A stretch of 64,000 nucleotides of DNA from Alkalicoccus luteus (GTDB lineage Bacteria > Bacillota > Bacilli > Bacillales > Salisediminibacteriaceae), in the NCBI RefSeq assembly GCF_012034335.1, contig NZ_JAATHJ010000004.1, positions 1-64,000 of the forward strand, in the 5' to 3' direction. Shown here piece by piece: positions 7,812-16,568 of the stretch. The notes beneath the pieces were generated by a model. The model was given only the letters and a program-made list of their open reading frames with translations. It made no database searches and had not been told where the DNA came from. Both the position numbers and the translations under genes were made by a program. The number at the start of each line of letters is the position of its first letter. Positions within the stretch are counted from its first letter, which is position 1.

Positions 7812-9518
7812 ATGAATAAAAAAGATATCATTAAGACGCTTGAAACGATCGCCGTTTATCTGGAAGTAGAAGGTGCAAATGCCTTTAGGGTGTCTGCCTA
7901 CCGGAAAGCAGCCGGCGCGCTGGAACGCGATGAGCGCAGTATGGAAGAGCTTGATGATCCCGCAGCATTATCCGGAATCGGAAAAGGGACAGCAGGCATC
8001 ATTAATGACCTTCGGGAAACAGGTACTACCGAACTGTTAGAGGAGCTTCGGGAAAGCATACCTGAAGGCCTGATCCCGCTGTTAAAGCTTCAGGGCCTCG
8101 GCGGTAAAAAAATCGGCCGCCTTTACCGGGAGCTAGGTGTCACCAATGCCGCAGAATTAAAGGAAGCGTGCGAAGCGGGCCGGGTGGAAGAACTGAGCGG
8201 CTTCGGGAAAAAATCCCAGGAGAAAATTCTCGCCGCCGTCGAAGACATGGGAAAACGGCCGGAACGGCTGCCCGTAGCCGGTGTCATGAATGCTGTGCAT
8301 GATCTGCATGCGAGGCTGCAGGCCGCAGATGCGGTCACCCGTTTTGAACTCGCTGGCAGCTTTCGAAGAGGCCGCGAAACGGTGAAGGATCTGGATTTTA
8401 TTATCAGCACGGATAAACCGGAAGCAGTGAAGGAACTGCTGCTCGGACTCGGCAATATCCATGCCGTCATCGGCAGCGGGGATACGAAAATATCGGTTGA
8501 ACTGTCGTACGATGATACGATTGTTCCGGCTGATTTCAGGCTTGTAGAGGACGGCGCCTTTGCCACAACGCTTCATCATTTTACAGGATCGAAGGATCAT
8601 AACGTGCTCATGCGCCAGCTGGCAAAGGAACGCGGTGAAAAAATCAGTGAATACGGGGTGGAGGACGCTGACGGAAACGTGAAGCAGTTTGACACGGAGC
8701 AGGCCTTCTTTGCCCACTTTGATCTTCCGTTTGTGCCGCCGGAGCAGCGCGAAGGCAGAGATGAACTGGAGCAGTCGTTTGACGATCTTGTGGCGCTTGA
8801 AGACGTGAAGGGTGACCTGCACATGCACACGACGTGGAGTGACGGAGCGCAGTCGATTCAGGAAATGGCGGAAGCGTGCATCGCAAAAGGGTACTCCTAT
8901 ATGGCAATCACCGATCACTCGAAGTTTCTGCGCGTGGCAAACGGATTAAATGAAGAGAGACTGGCCCGGCAGCACGAAGAAATACGTGCAACCGACGCAG
9001 ACATACAGATTTTTACCGGTACGGAAATGGATATCCTGCCTGACGGAACGCTCGACTTTGAAGATGCTATTATCGAAAGCGTCGACATGGTGATCGCCTC
9101 GATTCATTCTTCTTTTCAGCAGTCAGAGGAAGAAATCATGAAACGTCTGGAGGCTGCGTGCCGTAATCCTTACGTGACGATGATTGCACATCCAACGGGA
9201 AGGCTGATTGGTAAAAGAGAGGGGTACAAAGTCGACATGCAGCGACTGATTGAGCTGGCTGCAGAAACTGCCACCGTGCTGGAGGTAAATGCGAACCCGA
9301 GCAGGCTCGATCTGTCTGCAGAGCATCTGCGCATGCTGCTCGATTCTGATGTCCGTATCGCTATCAATACAGATGCGCATCATTTTGATATGCTGGAAGA
9401 TATGGAATCCGGTGTGAAAACGGCTCGACGGGCAGGAATACCGGCTGAACGAATTATTAATACGTGGAGTGCAGACGATTTGAAGGCTTTTCTTCAAACA
9501 TTCTGCACGCAGTCATAA
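7812..9518 (+). CDS. polX: DNA polymerase X family protein with PHP domain
   Basis: The 568-residue protein is a bacterial family X polymerase used in gap-filling base excision repair. The N-terminal part is a helix-hairpin-helix domain (about 1-145, with LSGIGKGTAGIINDL and LQGLGGKKIGRLY). A Pol beta-like palm follows (about 160-310) with the nucleotidyltransferase motif AGSFRRGRETVKDLDFI. The C-terminal PHP domain (about 335-560) carries metal-binding motifs GDLHMHTTWSDG, ITDHSKF, IAHPTG and NTDAHH, giving 3'-5' exonuclease/AP-endonuclease activity in characterised relatives. It sits directly upstream of mutS2, as in B. subtilis. Confidence 0.97.
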   Translation: MNKKDIIKTLETIAVYLEVEGANAFRVSAYRKAAGALERDERSMEELDDPAALSGIGKGTAGIINDLRETGTTELLEELRESIPEGLIPLLKLQGLGGKKIGRLYRELGVTNAAELKEACEAGRVEELSGFGKKSQEKILAAVEDMGKRPERLPVAGVMNAVHDLHARLQAADAVTRFELAGSFRRGRETVKDLDFIISTDKPEAVKELLLGLGNIHAVIGSGDTKISVELSYDDTIVPADFRLVEDGAFATTLHHFTGSKDHNVLMRQLAKERGEKISEYGVEDADGNVKQFDTEQAFFAHFDLPFVPPEQREGRDELEQSFDDLVALEDVKGDLHMHTTWSDGAQSIQEMAEACIAKGYSYMAITDHSKFLRVANGLNEERLARQHEEIRATDADIQIFTGTEMDILPDGTLDFEDAIIESVDMVIASIHSSFQQSEEEIMKRLEAACRNPYVTMIAHPTGRLIGKREGYKVDMQRLIELAAETATVLEVNANPSRLDLSAEHLRMLLDSDVRIAINTDAHHFDMLEDMESGVKTARRAGIPAERIINTWSADDLKAFLQTFCTQS

Positions 9519-9530
9519 GGAGAGAAAACC

Positions 9531-11888
9531 ATGCAGGAACGCGTTCTACGAGTGTTGGAATACGACAAAATGAAAGAACAGCTGCTTCCGCACGCTGGAT
9601 CGTCGCTCGGCAAACAGCGTGTCCGCAGTCTGAAGCCTTCCTACAGTCTGGAAGAGGTACAGAAGGAGCAGAGCCGCACGGCAGAAGCGGGAAAAGTGCT
9701 CCGGTTGAAAGGGAGTGCACCGCTCGGGGGCATCCGGGATATCCGGGCCTCCGTCAAGCGTGCAGAAATCGGCGGCAGCCTGAACGCTTCCGAACTGAAT
9801 GATATTGCCTCCATGATCTATGCATCCAGAACGTTTAAAACGTTCGTGCAGCAAATGGTTGAGGATGAAATCGAATTGAATGTTCTGCCCGAACTGACAG
9901 AGGAAATCGTGCCGCTTACCGACCTTCAGCGCGAGATCAATCAAGCGCTCGATGACGATGGCCGTGTGCTCGATTCCGCCAGTGCTGAGCTGCGCACGAT
10001 TCGCCAGCAGATCCGCTCTCATGAATCAGCTGTCCGCTCACGGCTTGAAGGCATCACCCGGTCTGCATCAGGCAGAAAGATGCTGTCAGATGCTATCGTG
10101 ACGATCCGGAACGACCGCTACGTTATTCCCGCGAAGGCGGAATACCGGTCGCATTTTGGCGGGATCGTGCATGATCAGTCCGCTTCCGGGCAAACGCTCT
10201 TTATAGAACCGGAAAGCGTTGTGCAGACGAACAATCAGCTGCGTGAAGCAAAGACGAAGGAAGCGTATGAGATCGAGCGTATTCTGCAGGCTCTTTCAGC
10301 TTCTGTGAGCGGGTATACGTATGAACTCAGCTCGATTACAGATGTCATGACTGAAATCGACTTTATGTTTGCAAAAGCATTATATGCCCGTTCGATCCGG
10401 GCAAGTGAACCAAAGCTGAACGAAAACGGAAAGCTTCAATTAAAAGAGGCCCGGCATCCGCTGATTGCCGATGAAGAAATTGTTCCTATTGATGTATCCC
10501 TCGGGGAAGACTTTACGTCTCTTGTTATCACGGGACCGAACACGGGAGGAAAAACCGTTACACTGAAGACAGTCGGGCTTCTGACGCTGATGGCCCAGTC
10601 CGGACTGCAGATCCCTTGTATGGAAGGCTCTGAAGCAGCGGTGTTTGGAAGCGTGTTTGCCGACATCGGCGATGAGCAGTCCATCGAACAGTCGCTCAGT
10701 ACGTTTTCTTCCCACATGACGAATATCGTCTCGATTCTGGAAAATGTGCGGCACGATTCTCTCGTCTTATTTGACGAACTCGGTGCAGGAACGGACCCGA
10801 CTGAGGGGGCAGCGCTTGCTATTTCCATTCTTGACTTCGTTTACAGCCGCGGTGCCAGAACGATTGCGACGACGCACTACAGCGAGCTGAAAGGATACGC
10901 TTACAACCGTGAAGGCGTTATGAATGCAAGCGTGGAATTCAACGTGGAGACGCTCCGCCCGACTTACAGACTTCTGATTGGCGTGCCGGGCCGGAGTAAT
11001 GCGTTTGCGATTTCAGAACGTCTCGGGCTGAGCCGGGAGGTCATCGACGCTGCTAAAGCCCAGATTTCCACGGAAACGAACAAAGTGGAAAACATGATCA
11101 CCTCGCTTGAAGAAAGCCGCAAGAAGGCCGAACAGGAAATGGAGTCGGCAGCAGCGATCCGCATCGAAGCTGAACAGCTTCATCAGGAGCTTCAGGAGGA
11201 AGTCAGCCGCTGGGAAGCAGAAAAAGACCGGCTCCTGCAGAGCGCTCAGGATAAAGCATCCGGCTATGTACAGCAGGCGCGCGAGGAAGCAGATCTGATC
11301 ATTGGTGAACTGCGGGAAATGCAGAAAAACAATCCTTCGATTAAAGAGCATCAGCTGATCGATGCGAAAAAACATCTGGAAGAAGCAGAGCCGGAGATAG
11401 CAAAACCGAAGCCGAAGCCAAAAAAGACAAAGCCGTCCGTTGATACGCTGCAGCCCGGGGATGAAGTAAAGGTAGAGAGCATCAATCAGAAGGGTCACAT
11501 TGTAGAAAAAGCAAACGACAAGGAATACACGGTCCAGCTCGGTATGATGAAAATGAAGGTAAACAAAGACAATCTGCTCTACATCAGCCGGCCAAAGCAG
11601 GTGGAAACAAAGCCGCTTACAGCAGTCCGCGGCCGCAGCGCGCACGTAAAGACGGAGCTCGATCTGCGTGGAGAGCGGTACGAGGATGCCATGCTGCAGG
11701 TGGAAAAATATTTGGACGATGCTGTCCTGGCAGGCTATCACCAGGTTTCCATTATTCACGGTAAAGGAACTGGCGCGCTGCGTAAAGGCGTGGAAGCGCT
11801 GCTGAAAACACACCGGAACGTAGCAGAAACGAGACTCGGTTCACAAGGTGAGGGCGGCTCCGGGGTGACGATCGCCCAGTTAAGGTAG
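9531..11888 (+). CDS. mutS2: Endonuclease MutS2
   Basis: At 785 residues it matches MutS2 in length. It has MutS-like core and lever domains, then an ATPase with Walker A GPNTGGKT, VLFDELGAGTDP (Walker B) and a TTHYSELK motif. A long coiled coil (about 515-600), a Lys/Pro-rich linker (AKPKPKPKKTKP) and a KOW-like segment follow. The C-terminal Smr nuclease domain (about 705-785) shows LDLRGERYEDAM and IIHGKGTGALRKGV. In Bacillus, MutS2 acts on stalled, collided ribosomes and in recombination control, rather than in mismatch repair. It lies 12 nt after polX and is likely co-transcribed with it. Confidence 0.97.
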   Translation: MQERVLRVLEYDKMKEQLLPHAGSSLGKQRVRSLKPSYSLEEVQKEQSRTAEAGKVLRLKGSAPLGGIRDIRASVKRAEIGGSLNASELNDIASMIYASRTFKTFVQQMVEDEIELNVLPELTEEIVPLTDLQREINQALDDDGRVLDSASAELRTIRQQIRSHESAVRSRLEGITRSASGRKMLSDAIVTIRNDRYVIPAKAEYRSHFGGIVHDQSASGQTLFIEPESVVQTNNQLREAKTKEAYEIERILQALSASVSGYTYELSSITDVMTEIDFMFAKALYARSIRASEPKLNENGKLQLKEARHPLIADEEIVPIDVSLGEDFTSLVITGPNTGGKTVTLKTVGLLTLMAQSGLQIPCMEGSEAAVFGSVFADIGDEQSIEQSLSTFSSHMTNIVSILENVRHDSLVLFDELGAGTDPTEGAALAISILDFVYSRGARTIATTHYSELKGYAYNREGVMNASVEFNVETLRPTYRLLIGVPGRSNAFAISERLGLSREVIDAAKAQISTETNKVENMITSLEESRKKAEQEMESAAAIRIEAEQLHQELQEEVSRWEAEKDRLLQSAQDKASGYVQQAREEADLIIGELREMQKNNPSIKEHQLIDAKKHLEEAEPEIAKPKPKPKKTKPSVDTLQPGDEVKVESINQKGHIVEKANDKEYTVQLGMMKMKVNKDNLLYISRPKQVETKPLTAVRGRSAHVKTELDLRGERYEDAMLQVEKYLDDAVLAGYHQVSIIHGKGTGALRKGVEALLKTHRNVAETRLGSQGEGGSGVTIAQLR

Positions 11889-11895
11889 GTGCGCT

Positions 11896-12300
11896 ATGAC
11901 CGATTTGTTCAGCCATCCTTACATTTATACGGCAGGCTTGTACAGCCTGACGACGGCTGCCATTGTGTTTTCGCTCGTTATATTTGAACTTGTAACCAAG
12001 TATCAGACGTGGGAAGAAATTAAGCGGGGAAATGTCGCAGTGGCACTTGCCTCGTCAGGGAAAATATTCGGCATCGCCAACATTTTCCGCTATTCGATCG
12101 AAGCGAATGATTCCGTCATTGACATGCTCGGCTGGGGATTGTTTGGATTTCTGCTTCTGCTGCTCGTCTACTTTATTTATGAATTTTTAACGCCGGCATT
12201 TAATGTGGACGAAGAACTGGCAGCCGGGAATCGCGCCGCAGGACTAATCTCCTTCGTTCTCTCGGTGTCGCTTTCGTTTGTTATCGGAGCAACCATTTAA
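11896..12300 (+). CDS. DUF350 family membrane protein (YshE type)
   Basis: The 134-residue protein has four hydrophobic helices and a conserved tract GNVAVALASSGKIFGIANIFRYSI, which belongs to one DUF350 repeat unit. The second half repeats the pattern more weakly (ELAAGNRAAGLISFVLSVSLSF). It follows mutS2 by 7 nt, exactly as yshE does in B. subtilis. The function is unknown. Confidence 0.9.
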   Translation: MTDLFSHPYIYTAGLYSLTTAAIVFSLVIFELVTKYQTWEEIKRGNVAVALASSGKIFGIANIFRYSIEANDSVIDMLGWGLFGFLLLLLVYFIYEFLTPAFNVDEELAAGNRAAGLISFVLSVSLSFVIGATI

Positions 12301-12315
12301 CCCGGAGGTAATAGT

Positions 12316-12399
12316 ATGGAACGACTTGCAAAGATTTTAATGGTATTCTGTGCCGTGTTCATGCTCGGCGGCGTCATCTACTGGCTCTTCTTTATTTAG
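12316..12399 (+). CDS. 27-residue single-pass membrane peptide
   Basis: An ATG at 12316 is preceded by a full Shine-Dalgarno, GGAGGTAA (12304-12311), only 15 nt after the DUF350 stop codon. The reading frame gives a short basic N-terminus (MERLAKILM) followed by a single hydrophobic helix ending in GGVIYWLFFI and a TAG. Spacing, ribosome site and one clean transmembrane segment argue for a real small membrane protein co-translated with the DUF350 protein. I do not recognise it. It is too short for normal gene callers. Confidence 0.6.
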   Translation: MERLAKILMVFCAVFMLGGVIYWLFFI

Positions 12400-12470
12400 G
12401 GGACCGTCGGCACTTCGGGCAGCGCGGCTGTGCACGAAAGGAAGAAACATTTTTAACGAATGCTAACCAG

Positions 12471-12508
12471 GAGCCGGCGATCGGATATGTGATCGCCGGC
12501 TCTTCATT
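12471..12508 (+). terminator. Terminator after mutS2-DUF350 unit
   Basis: A perfect 12-bp GC-rich stem (GAGCCGGCGATC at 12471-12482, complement at 12491-12502) with an 8-nt loop is followed by TTCATT. It closes the polX-mutS2-DUF350-peptide transcript. Confidence 0.8.
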
Positions 12509-12797
12509 ATTCATGAAGTCTCCTAATGAGCTTACAGGCTGATGCTTCTGCCTTCGAAGGGCGCTTGCTGGAAGGAACGGGGCCCGGCTCTCTTTTCCTG
12601 CTTAAGAAGGGAGTCGCGGAGGGCTATGAAGGCTTCTATGTCTGTCTGGATGAGAGCAAGATCATCCTTGCCAGCCCCACAGGAGCGACGTTTTGGCGAT
12701 ACAGCGGGAATCCAAGCGCTCGAAGGGTATTTCAAAGGCAAAGCCTACTACTTAAAAGCTACCTAAAAAAAGCTCGATGATCATGTCTGACGCCTAG
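12509..12797. other. Gene-free stretch with only doubtful open frames
   Basis: Open frames of 69-84 codons exist here on both strands (for example 12526-12780 plus and 12532-12741 minus). None has a clear ribosome site, and none resembles a protein I recognise. Overlapping open frames on both strands are typical of GC-richer extragenic repeats in Bacillaceae, or of a decayed gene. I cannot distinguish the two. Confidence 0.4.
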
Positions 12798-12815
12798 AGA
12801 ATGAGTGTTCATTCA
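12798..12815. promoter_or_regulatory. FadR operator upstream of lcfA
   Basis: AGAATGAGTGTTCATTCA matches the B. subtilis FadR consensus TGAATGAMTANTCATTCA at 15 of 18 positions, including a perfect right half-site. It lies about 150 nt before the acyl-CoA synthetase start. FadR should repress here until long-chain acyl-CoA binds it. A candidate -10 (TACAAT, 12867-12872) lies downstream, with no convincing -35. Confidence 0.8.
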
Positions 12816-12968
12816 TTTTTTTGACTGAATTTATGAAATCTTGTTTCTTTTTGGATGCGTTTTCATTACAATATTAGTAAGAGAGAATGTTTGACTATTC
12901 TGTGACAACAGAATACGGTCAGTGTCCGGCTGACAGGGAGAAGATAGACAAACAGGGAGGGAACTATC

Positions 12969-14657
12969 ATGACTACATTGACGCAGAAGCCGTGGCTGGA
13001 GTCGTATCCGCAGGAAATACCGCATTCGATCCAGTACGAGGAAAAGACGCTGCAGAGCTATCTGAAGCGTGCTGCCGATGAGTTTCCTGATAAAGTCGCG
13101 TTCCATTTCATGGGGAAAGAAATGGCGAACAAGGCGGTTTATGAGGAAGCACTGAAGCTCGCAAACGAACTGCGCACACTCGGTGTGGAACAGGGAGACC
13201 GAGTCGCGATCATGCTTGCCAACACTCCGCAGGCTGTCATCAGCTACTACGGGGCGCTTTTGGCAGGCGCAGTCGTTGTACAGACGAATCCGCTTTACGT
13301 AGAGCGGGAAATCGAACACCAGATGATCGACTCCGGCGCCAAAGTAATGATCTGTCTCGACCTTGTCTATCCGAGAGTGGCGAAAGTAAAAGACCGGACG
13401 CCGCTGACGCATATCATCGTCACGGGAATCAAAGATTACCTGCCGTTTCCGAAAAACATGGTGTATCCGTTTATCCAGAAAAAGAACACGGGCATCAAAG
13501 TTGATCTGACGTATTCGGATACGCTCTTGTCCTTTACGTCGCTGATTGACAAAGGAAAAGCTGAAGAAATCGAGCTTTCAATTGATCCTAAGCAGGATCT
13601 GGCGCTTCTCCAGTACACTGGCGGAACGACCGGACCGGCGAAAGGGGTTATGCTCACCCACTACAACCTGACCGTCAACACGCAGCAGTGCGAGGAATGG
13701 ATGTATAAAATGAATCCGGGTGAAGAGGTCGTCATGGCGGCACTGCCGTTCTTCCACGTCTATGGGATGACGACCGTAATGAACCTTGCTGTCCGCATGG
13801 CATTTAAAATGATCATCATGCCAAAGTTTGATCCTAAGGCGATTTTGAAATCGATTGAAAAGCATAAAGCAACGCTCTATCCGGGAGCACCGACGATGTA
13901 TATCGGACTTCTTAATCACCCGGATATGAAAAAGCATGATTTATCCTCCATTAAAGCGTGCATCAGCGGATCAGCGCCGCTGCCTGTGGAAGTGCAGACG
14001 AAATTTGAAGAGCTTTCGGGGGGAAGTCTGGTAGAGGGTTACGGTCTGACAGAAACGTCTCCGGTTGCCATCGCAAACTTTATCTGGGGCCGGCGTAAGC
14101 AAGGCTCGATCGGCGTGCCGTGGCCGGATACCGATGTGAAGGTGCTCTCTGCTGAAACGGGAGAGGATGCTCGTCCGAATGAAGTCGGCGAGCTGATGAT
14201 CAAAGGGCCGCAGGTGATGAAGGGCTACTGGAACCAGCCGGAAGCAACCCAGGCTTCTTTCCGGGAAGACTGGTTCTTAACGGGTGATATGGGATACATG
14301 GATGAAGAAGGCTTTTTCTACATTGTGGACCGTAAAAAAGACATGATCATCGCGGGCGGCTTTAATATTTATCCGCGTGAGGTCGAAGAAGTGCTGTACG
14401 AGCATGAGGCCATTCAGGAAGCGTGCGTCATCGGCGTTCCAGATCCATACCGTGGGGAGACGGTGAAGGCATTTATTGTGCTCAAAGAAGGAGCACAGGT
14501 GTCCGAAGAGGATCTTGATGAGCACTGCAGACAGGAACTGGCATCATTCAAGCTGCCAAAATACTATGAGTTCCGCGACGAGCTGCCAAAAACAATGGTC
14601 GGTAAAATACTGCGCCGCGTTCTGGTAGAAGAAGAAAAAGAAAAGCGCAACAACTGA
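12969..14657 (+). CDS. lcfA: Long-chain fatty acid--CoA ligase (first copy)
   Basis: The 562-residue adenylate-forming enzyme activates fatty acids to acyl-CoA using ATP. Signature motifs are present: the P-loop-like YTGGTTGPAKGVMLTH, the adenylate motif GYGLTETSP, LTGDMGYMDEEGFFYIVDRKKDMI, and the C-terminal catalytic lysine in LPKTMVGKILRR. The hydrophobic IKDYLPFPKNMVYPFIQKKN segment is typical of LcfA. The ATG at 12969 follows an AGGGAGG site. It is the first gene of the beta-oxidation cluster and has a close paralogue directly downstream. Confidence 0.95.
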   Translation: MTTLTQKPWLESYPQEIPHSIQYEEKTLQSYLKRAADEFPDKVAFHFMGKEMANKAVYEEALKLANELRTLGVEQGDRVAIMLANTPQAVISYYGALLAGAVVVQTNPLYVEREIEHQMIDSGAKVMICLDLVYPRVAKVKDRTPLTHIIVTGIKDYLPFPKNMVYPFIQKKNTGIKVDLTYSDTLLSFTSLIDKGKAEEIELSIDPKQDLALLQYTGGTTGPAKGVMLTHYNLTVNTQQCEEWMYKMNPGEEVVMAALPFFHVYGMTTVMNLAVRMAFKMIIMPKFDPKAILKSIEKHKATLYPGAPTMYIGLLNHPDMKKHDLSSIKACISGSAPLPVEVQTKFEELSGGSLVEGYGLTETSPVAIANFIWGRRKQGSIGVPWPDTDVKVLSAETGEDARPNEVGELMIKGPQVMKGYWNQPEATQASFREDWFLTGDMGYMDEEGFFYIVDRKKDMIIAGGFNIYPREVEEVLYEHEAIQEACVIGVPDPYRGETVKAFIVLKEGAQVSEEDLDEHCRQELASFKLPKYYEFRDELPKTMVGKILRRVLVEEEKEKRNN

Positions 14658-14664
14658 TCGGCCA

Positions 14665-14695
14665 TGTTCCGGAGGAGTCATGCTCTTCCGGAACA
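14665..14695 (+). other. Intercistronic hairpin between the two acyl-CoA ligases
   Basis: A 9-bp perfect stem TGTTCCGGA (14665-14673) / TCCGGAACA (14687-14695) lies in the 90-nt gap. There is no T-run, so it is more likely an RNA-stability or partial-attenuation element than a full terminator. Confidence 0.45.
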
Positions 14696-14747
14696 GCTGT
14701 GAATGAGAGAATGTGATGCTGCCGGAAAGTCATCAGGGGGAATAGAG

Positions 14748-16460
14748 ATGCTCACCGAAACGATTACCCAGCCTTGGCTGGAGCAGTACCCGCCAGAAAT
14801 TCCGGCAAAGCTCGATTATGAGCGAAAGCCGCTTGAACAGTACTTAGCAGATGCGGCATTTGAAACACCGGATAAAGAGCTGCTCGATTTTCTTGGGAAA
14901 TCGATGACCTTCCGCGAAGTGTACGAGGCAGCTGCTCGTTTTGCGGCTGCGCTGCAGCGAATGGGATTGAAAAAAGGAGACCGGGCTGCGATTATGCTCG
15001 CTAACACGCCGCAGTCCGTTATCAGCTATTACGGCATTCTGCTGGCAGGCGGCGTTGTCGTGCAGACAAATCCACTTTACGTGGAGCGGGAGCTGGAGCA
15101 CCAGCTCGTCGATTCAGGTGCCGAGATTATCGTTTGTCTTGATCTTGTTTATCCGAAAGTAGAGGCCGTTAAGGAAAAGACGTCTCTGCGTCACGTGATT
15201 GTGACACGGATTAAAGACTACCTTCCGTTTCCGAAAAACATGATTTACCCGTTCATTCAGAAGAAGAATACGGGAATGAACGTGAAGCCTGCATATAACG
15301 AAACGTGTCATGACTTCGTCAAGCTGATCAAACAGGCGCCGGCGAAGCCCGATCCTGTAGAGGTAGATCCGGAAGAGGATCTCGCGCTGCTGCAATATAC
15401 CGGAGGCACGACAGGAGCGGCAAAAGGGGTCATGCTCACGCATGCGAATCTCGTGGCGAATACAACGCAGTGTATCCGCTGGATGTATAACATTAACCAC
15501 GGAGAAGAGGTCATTCTTTGTGCTCTGCCGTTTTTCCACGTTTACGGCATGACTGTCGGCATGAATTTTGCTGTAATGGACCGATCGAAAATGGTCATTC
15601 TGCCGAAGTTTGATACGAAACAGACGCTCGAGGCGATTCAAAATCAAAAAGTAACGATTTTCCCTGGAGCGCCTACGATGTACGTCGGGTTAATCAATGA
15701 CCCGAACGTGTCGAACTACGATTTAAGCTCAGTCGAGGTTTGTATCAGCGGTTCGGCTCCGCTCCCTCTCGAAGTCCAGCAGAAGTTTGAGGAAATGACC
15801 GGCGGTAAACTGTCCGAAGGTTTCGGACTTACGGAAGCGTCACCGGTCACGCATTTTAATCTGATGTGGGGAAAACGGCCTCAGGGAAGTATCGGGCTCC
15901 CGTGGCCGGACACAGATGTAATGATACTCAGCGCCGAAACGGGAGAGCCTGCTGAACCGGAAGAAGTGGGGGAACTGCTCATCCGTGGCCCCCAGGTGAT
16001 GCAGGGCTACTGGAACAGACCGGAGGACACAGCGCAGACACTTCAAAACGGCTGGCTTTATACCGGTGATATGGGCTACATGGATCAAGAAGGCTATTTC
16101 TACATCGTGGATCGCAAAAAAGACATGATCATCGCCGGCGGATTCAACATCTATCCGCGTGAAATCGAAGAAGTGCTTTACGAGCATGAGGCGGTCAAAG
16201 AAGCTGTGGCTGTCGGGATTCCGGATCCGTACCGAGGTGAAACGGTGAAGGCTTATATCGTACTGAAGGACGGCCGGGAAGCCGACGAAGCAGAGCTGGA
16301 CACGTTCTGCCGCTCGCAGCTGGCGTCCTACAAGGTGCCGCGCTTGTATGAATTCAGGGAAGAGCTCCCGAAGACGATGGTTGGAAAAGTACTGCGCCGG
16401 GCCCTCCAGGAAGAGGAAAAAGCAAAGCATGCTGGTCAGACCAGTTCAAATAAGGTATGA
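14748..16460 (+). CDS. Long-chain fatty acid--CoA ligase (second copy)
   Basis: This 570-residue protein is a close paralogue of the gene just upstream; by eye most positions agree across the whole length. It carries the same motifs: YTGGTTGAAKGVMLTH, GFGLTEASP, YTGDMGYMDQEGYFYIVDRKK and LPKTMVGKVLRR. The adenylate-motif residue after GLTE differs (A instead of T), and the following stretch (VTHFNLMWGKRP against VAIANFIWGRRK) is among the more divergent parts. I used the ATG at 14748, which follows CAGGGGG, rather than the in-frame ATG at 14703. It probably arose by tandem duplication. Confidence 0.93.
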   Translation: MLTETITQPWLEQYPPEIPAKLDYERKPLEQYLADAAFETPDKELLDFLGKSMTFREVYEAAARFAAALQRMGLKKGDRAAIMLANTPQSVISYYGILLAGGVVVQTNPLYVERELEHQLVDSGAEIIVCLDLVYPKVEAVKEKTSLRHVIVTRIKDYLPFPKNMIYPFIQKKNTGMNVKPAYNETCHDFVKLIKQAPAKPDPVEVDPEEDLALLQYTGGTTGAAKGVMLTHANLVANTTQCIRWMYNINHGEEVILCALPFFHVYGMTVGMNFAVMDRSKMVILPKFDTKQTLEAIQNQKVTIFPGAPTMYVGLINDPNVSNYDLSSVEVCISGSAPLPLEVQQKFEEMTGGKLSEGFGLTEASPVTHFNLMWGKRPQGSIGLPWPDTDVMILSAETGEPAEPEEVGELLIRGPQVMQGYWNRPEDTAQTLQNGWLYTGDMGYMDQEGYFYIVDRKKDMIIAGGFNIYPREIEEVLYEHEAVKEAVAVGIPDPYRGETVKAYIVLKDGREADEAELDTFCRSQLASYKVPRLYEFREELPKTMVGKVLRRALQEEEKAKHAGQTSSNKV

Positions 16461-16478
16461 TACTGATAGAAAGAATTT

Positions 16479-16506
16479 CCGCTCCGGTCATTGACACACG
16501 GAGCGG
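16479..16506. other. Inverted repeat overlapping the fadR -35 box
   Basis: CCGCTCCG (16479-16486) and CGGAGCGG (16499-16506) form an 8-bp stem that encloses the TTGACA of the fadR promoter. There is no good T-run to make it a strong terminator for the upstream ligase. It could be a weak terminator or a protein site. Confidence 0.4.
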
Positions 16507-16519
16507 AGTTCGATATGAT
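16491..16519 (+). promoter_or_regulatory. SigA-type promoter of fadR
   Basis: TTGACA (16491-16496), a 17-nt spacer and TATGAT (16514-16519) give a near-ideal housekeeping promoter. The expected start lies at about 16526, on the edge of the FadR operator. Confidence 0.85.
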
Positions 16520-16526
16520 TTGATTA

Positions 16527-16544
16527 TGAATGAACAGTCATTCA
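16527..16544. promoter_or_regulatory. FadR operator at the fadR start site
   Basis: TGAATGAACAGTCATTCA matches the FadR consensus TGAATGAMTANTCATTCA at 17 of 18 positions and has two perfect half-sites. It lies immediately after the -10 box, so bound FadR would block its own promoter and the downstream fadB. Confidence 0.9.
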
Positions 16545-16568
16545 TTTTTGGCGGAGGAGTCGAAAGCC

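Noticed and set aside
12526-12780. 84-codon plus-strand frame before the FadR operator
   Set aside because: Open frames on both strands, no Shine-Dalgarno and no recognisable motif; kept only as an unassigned stretch.
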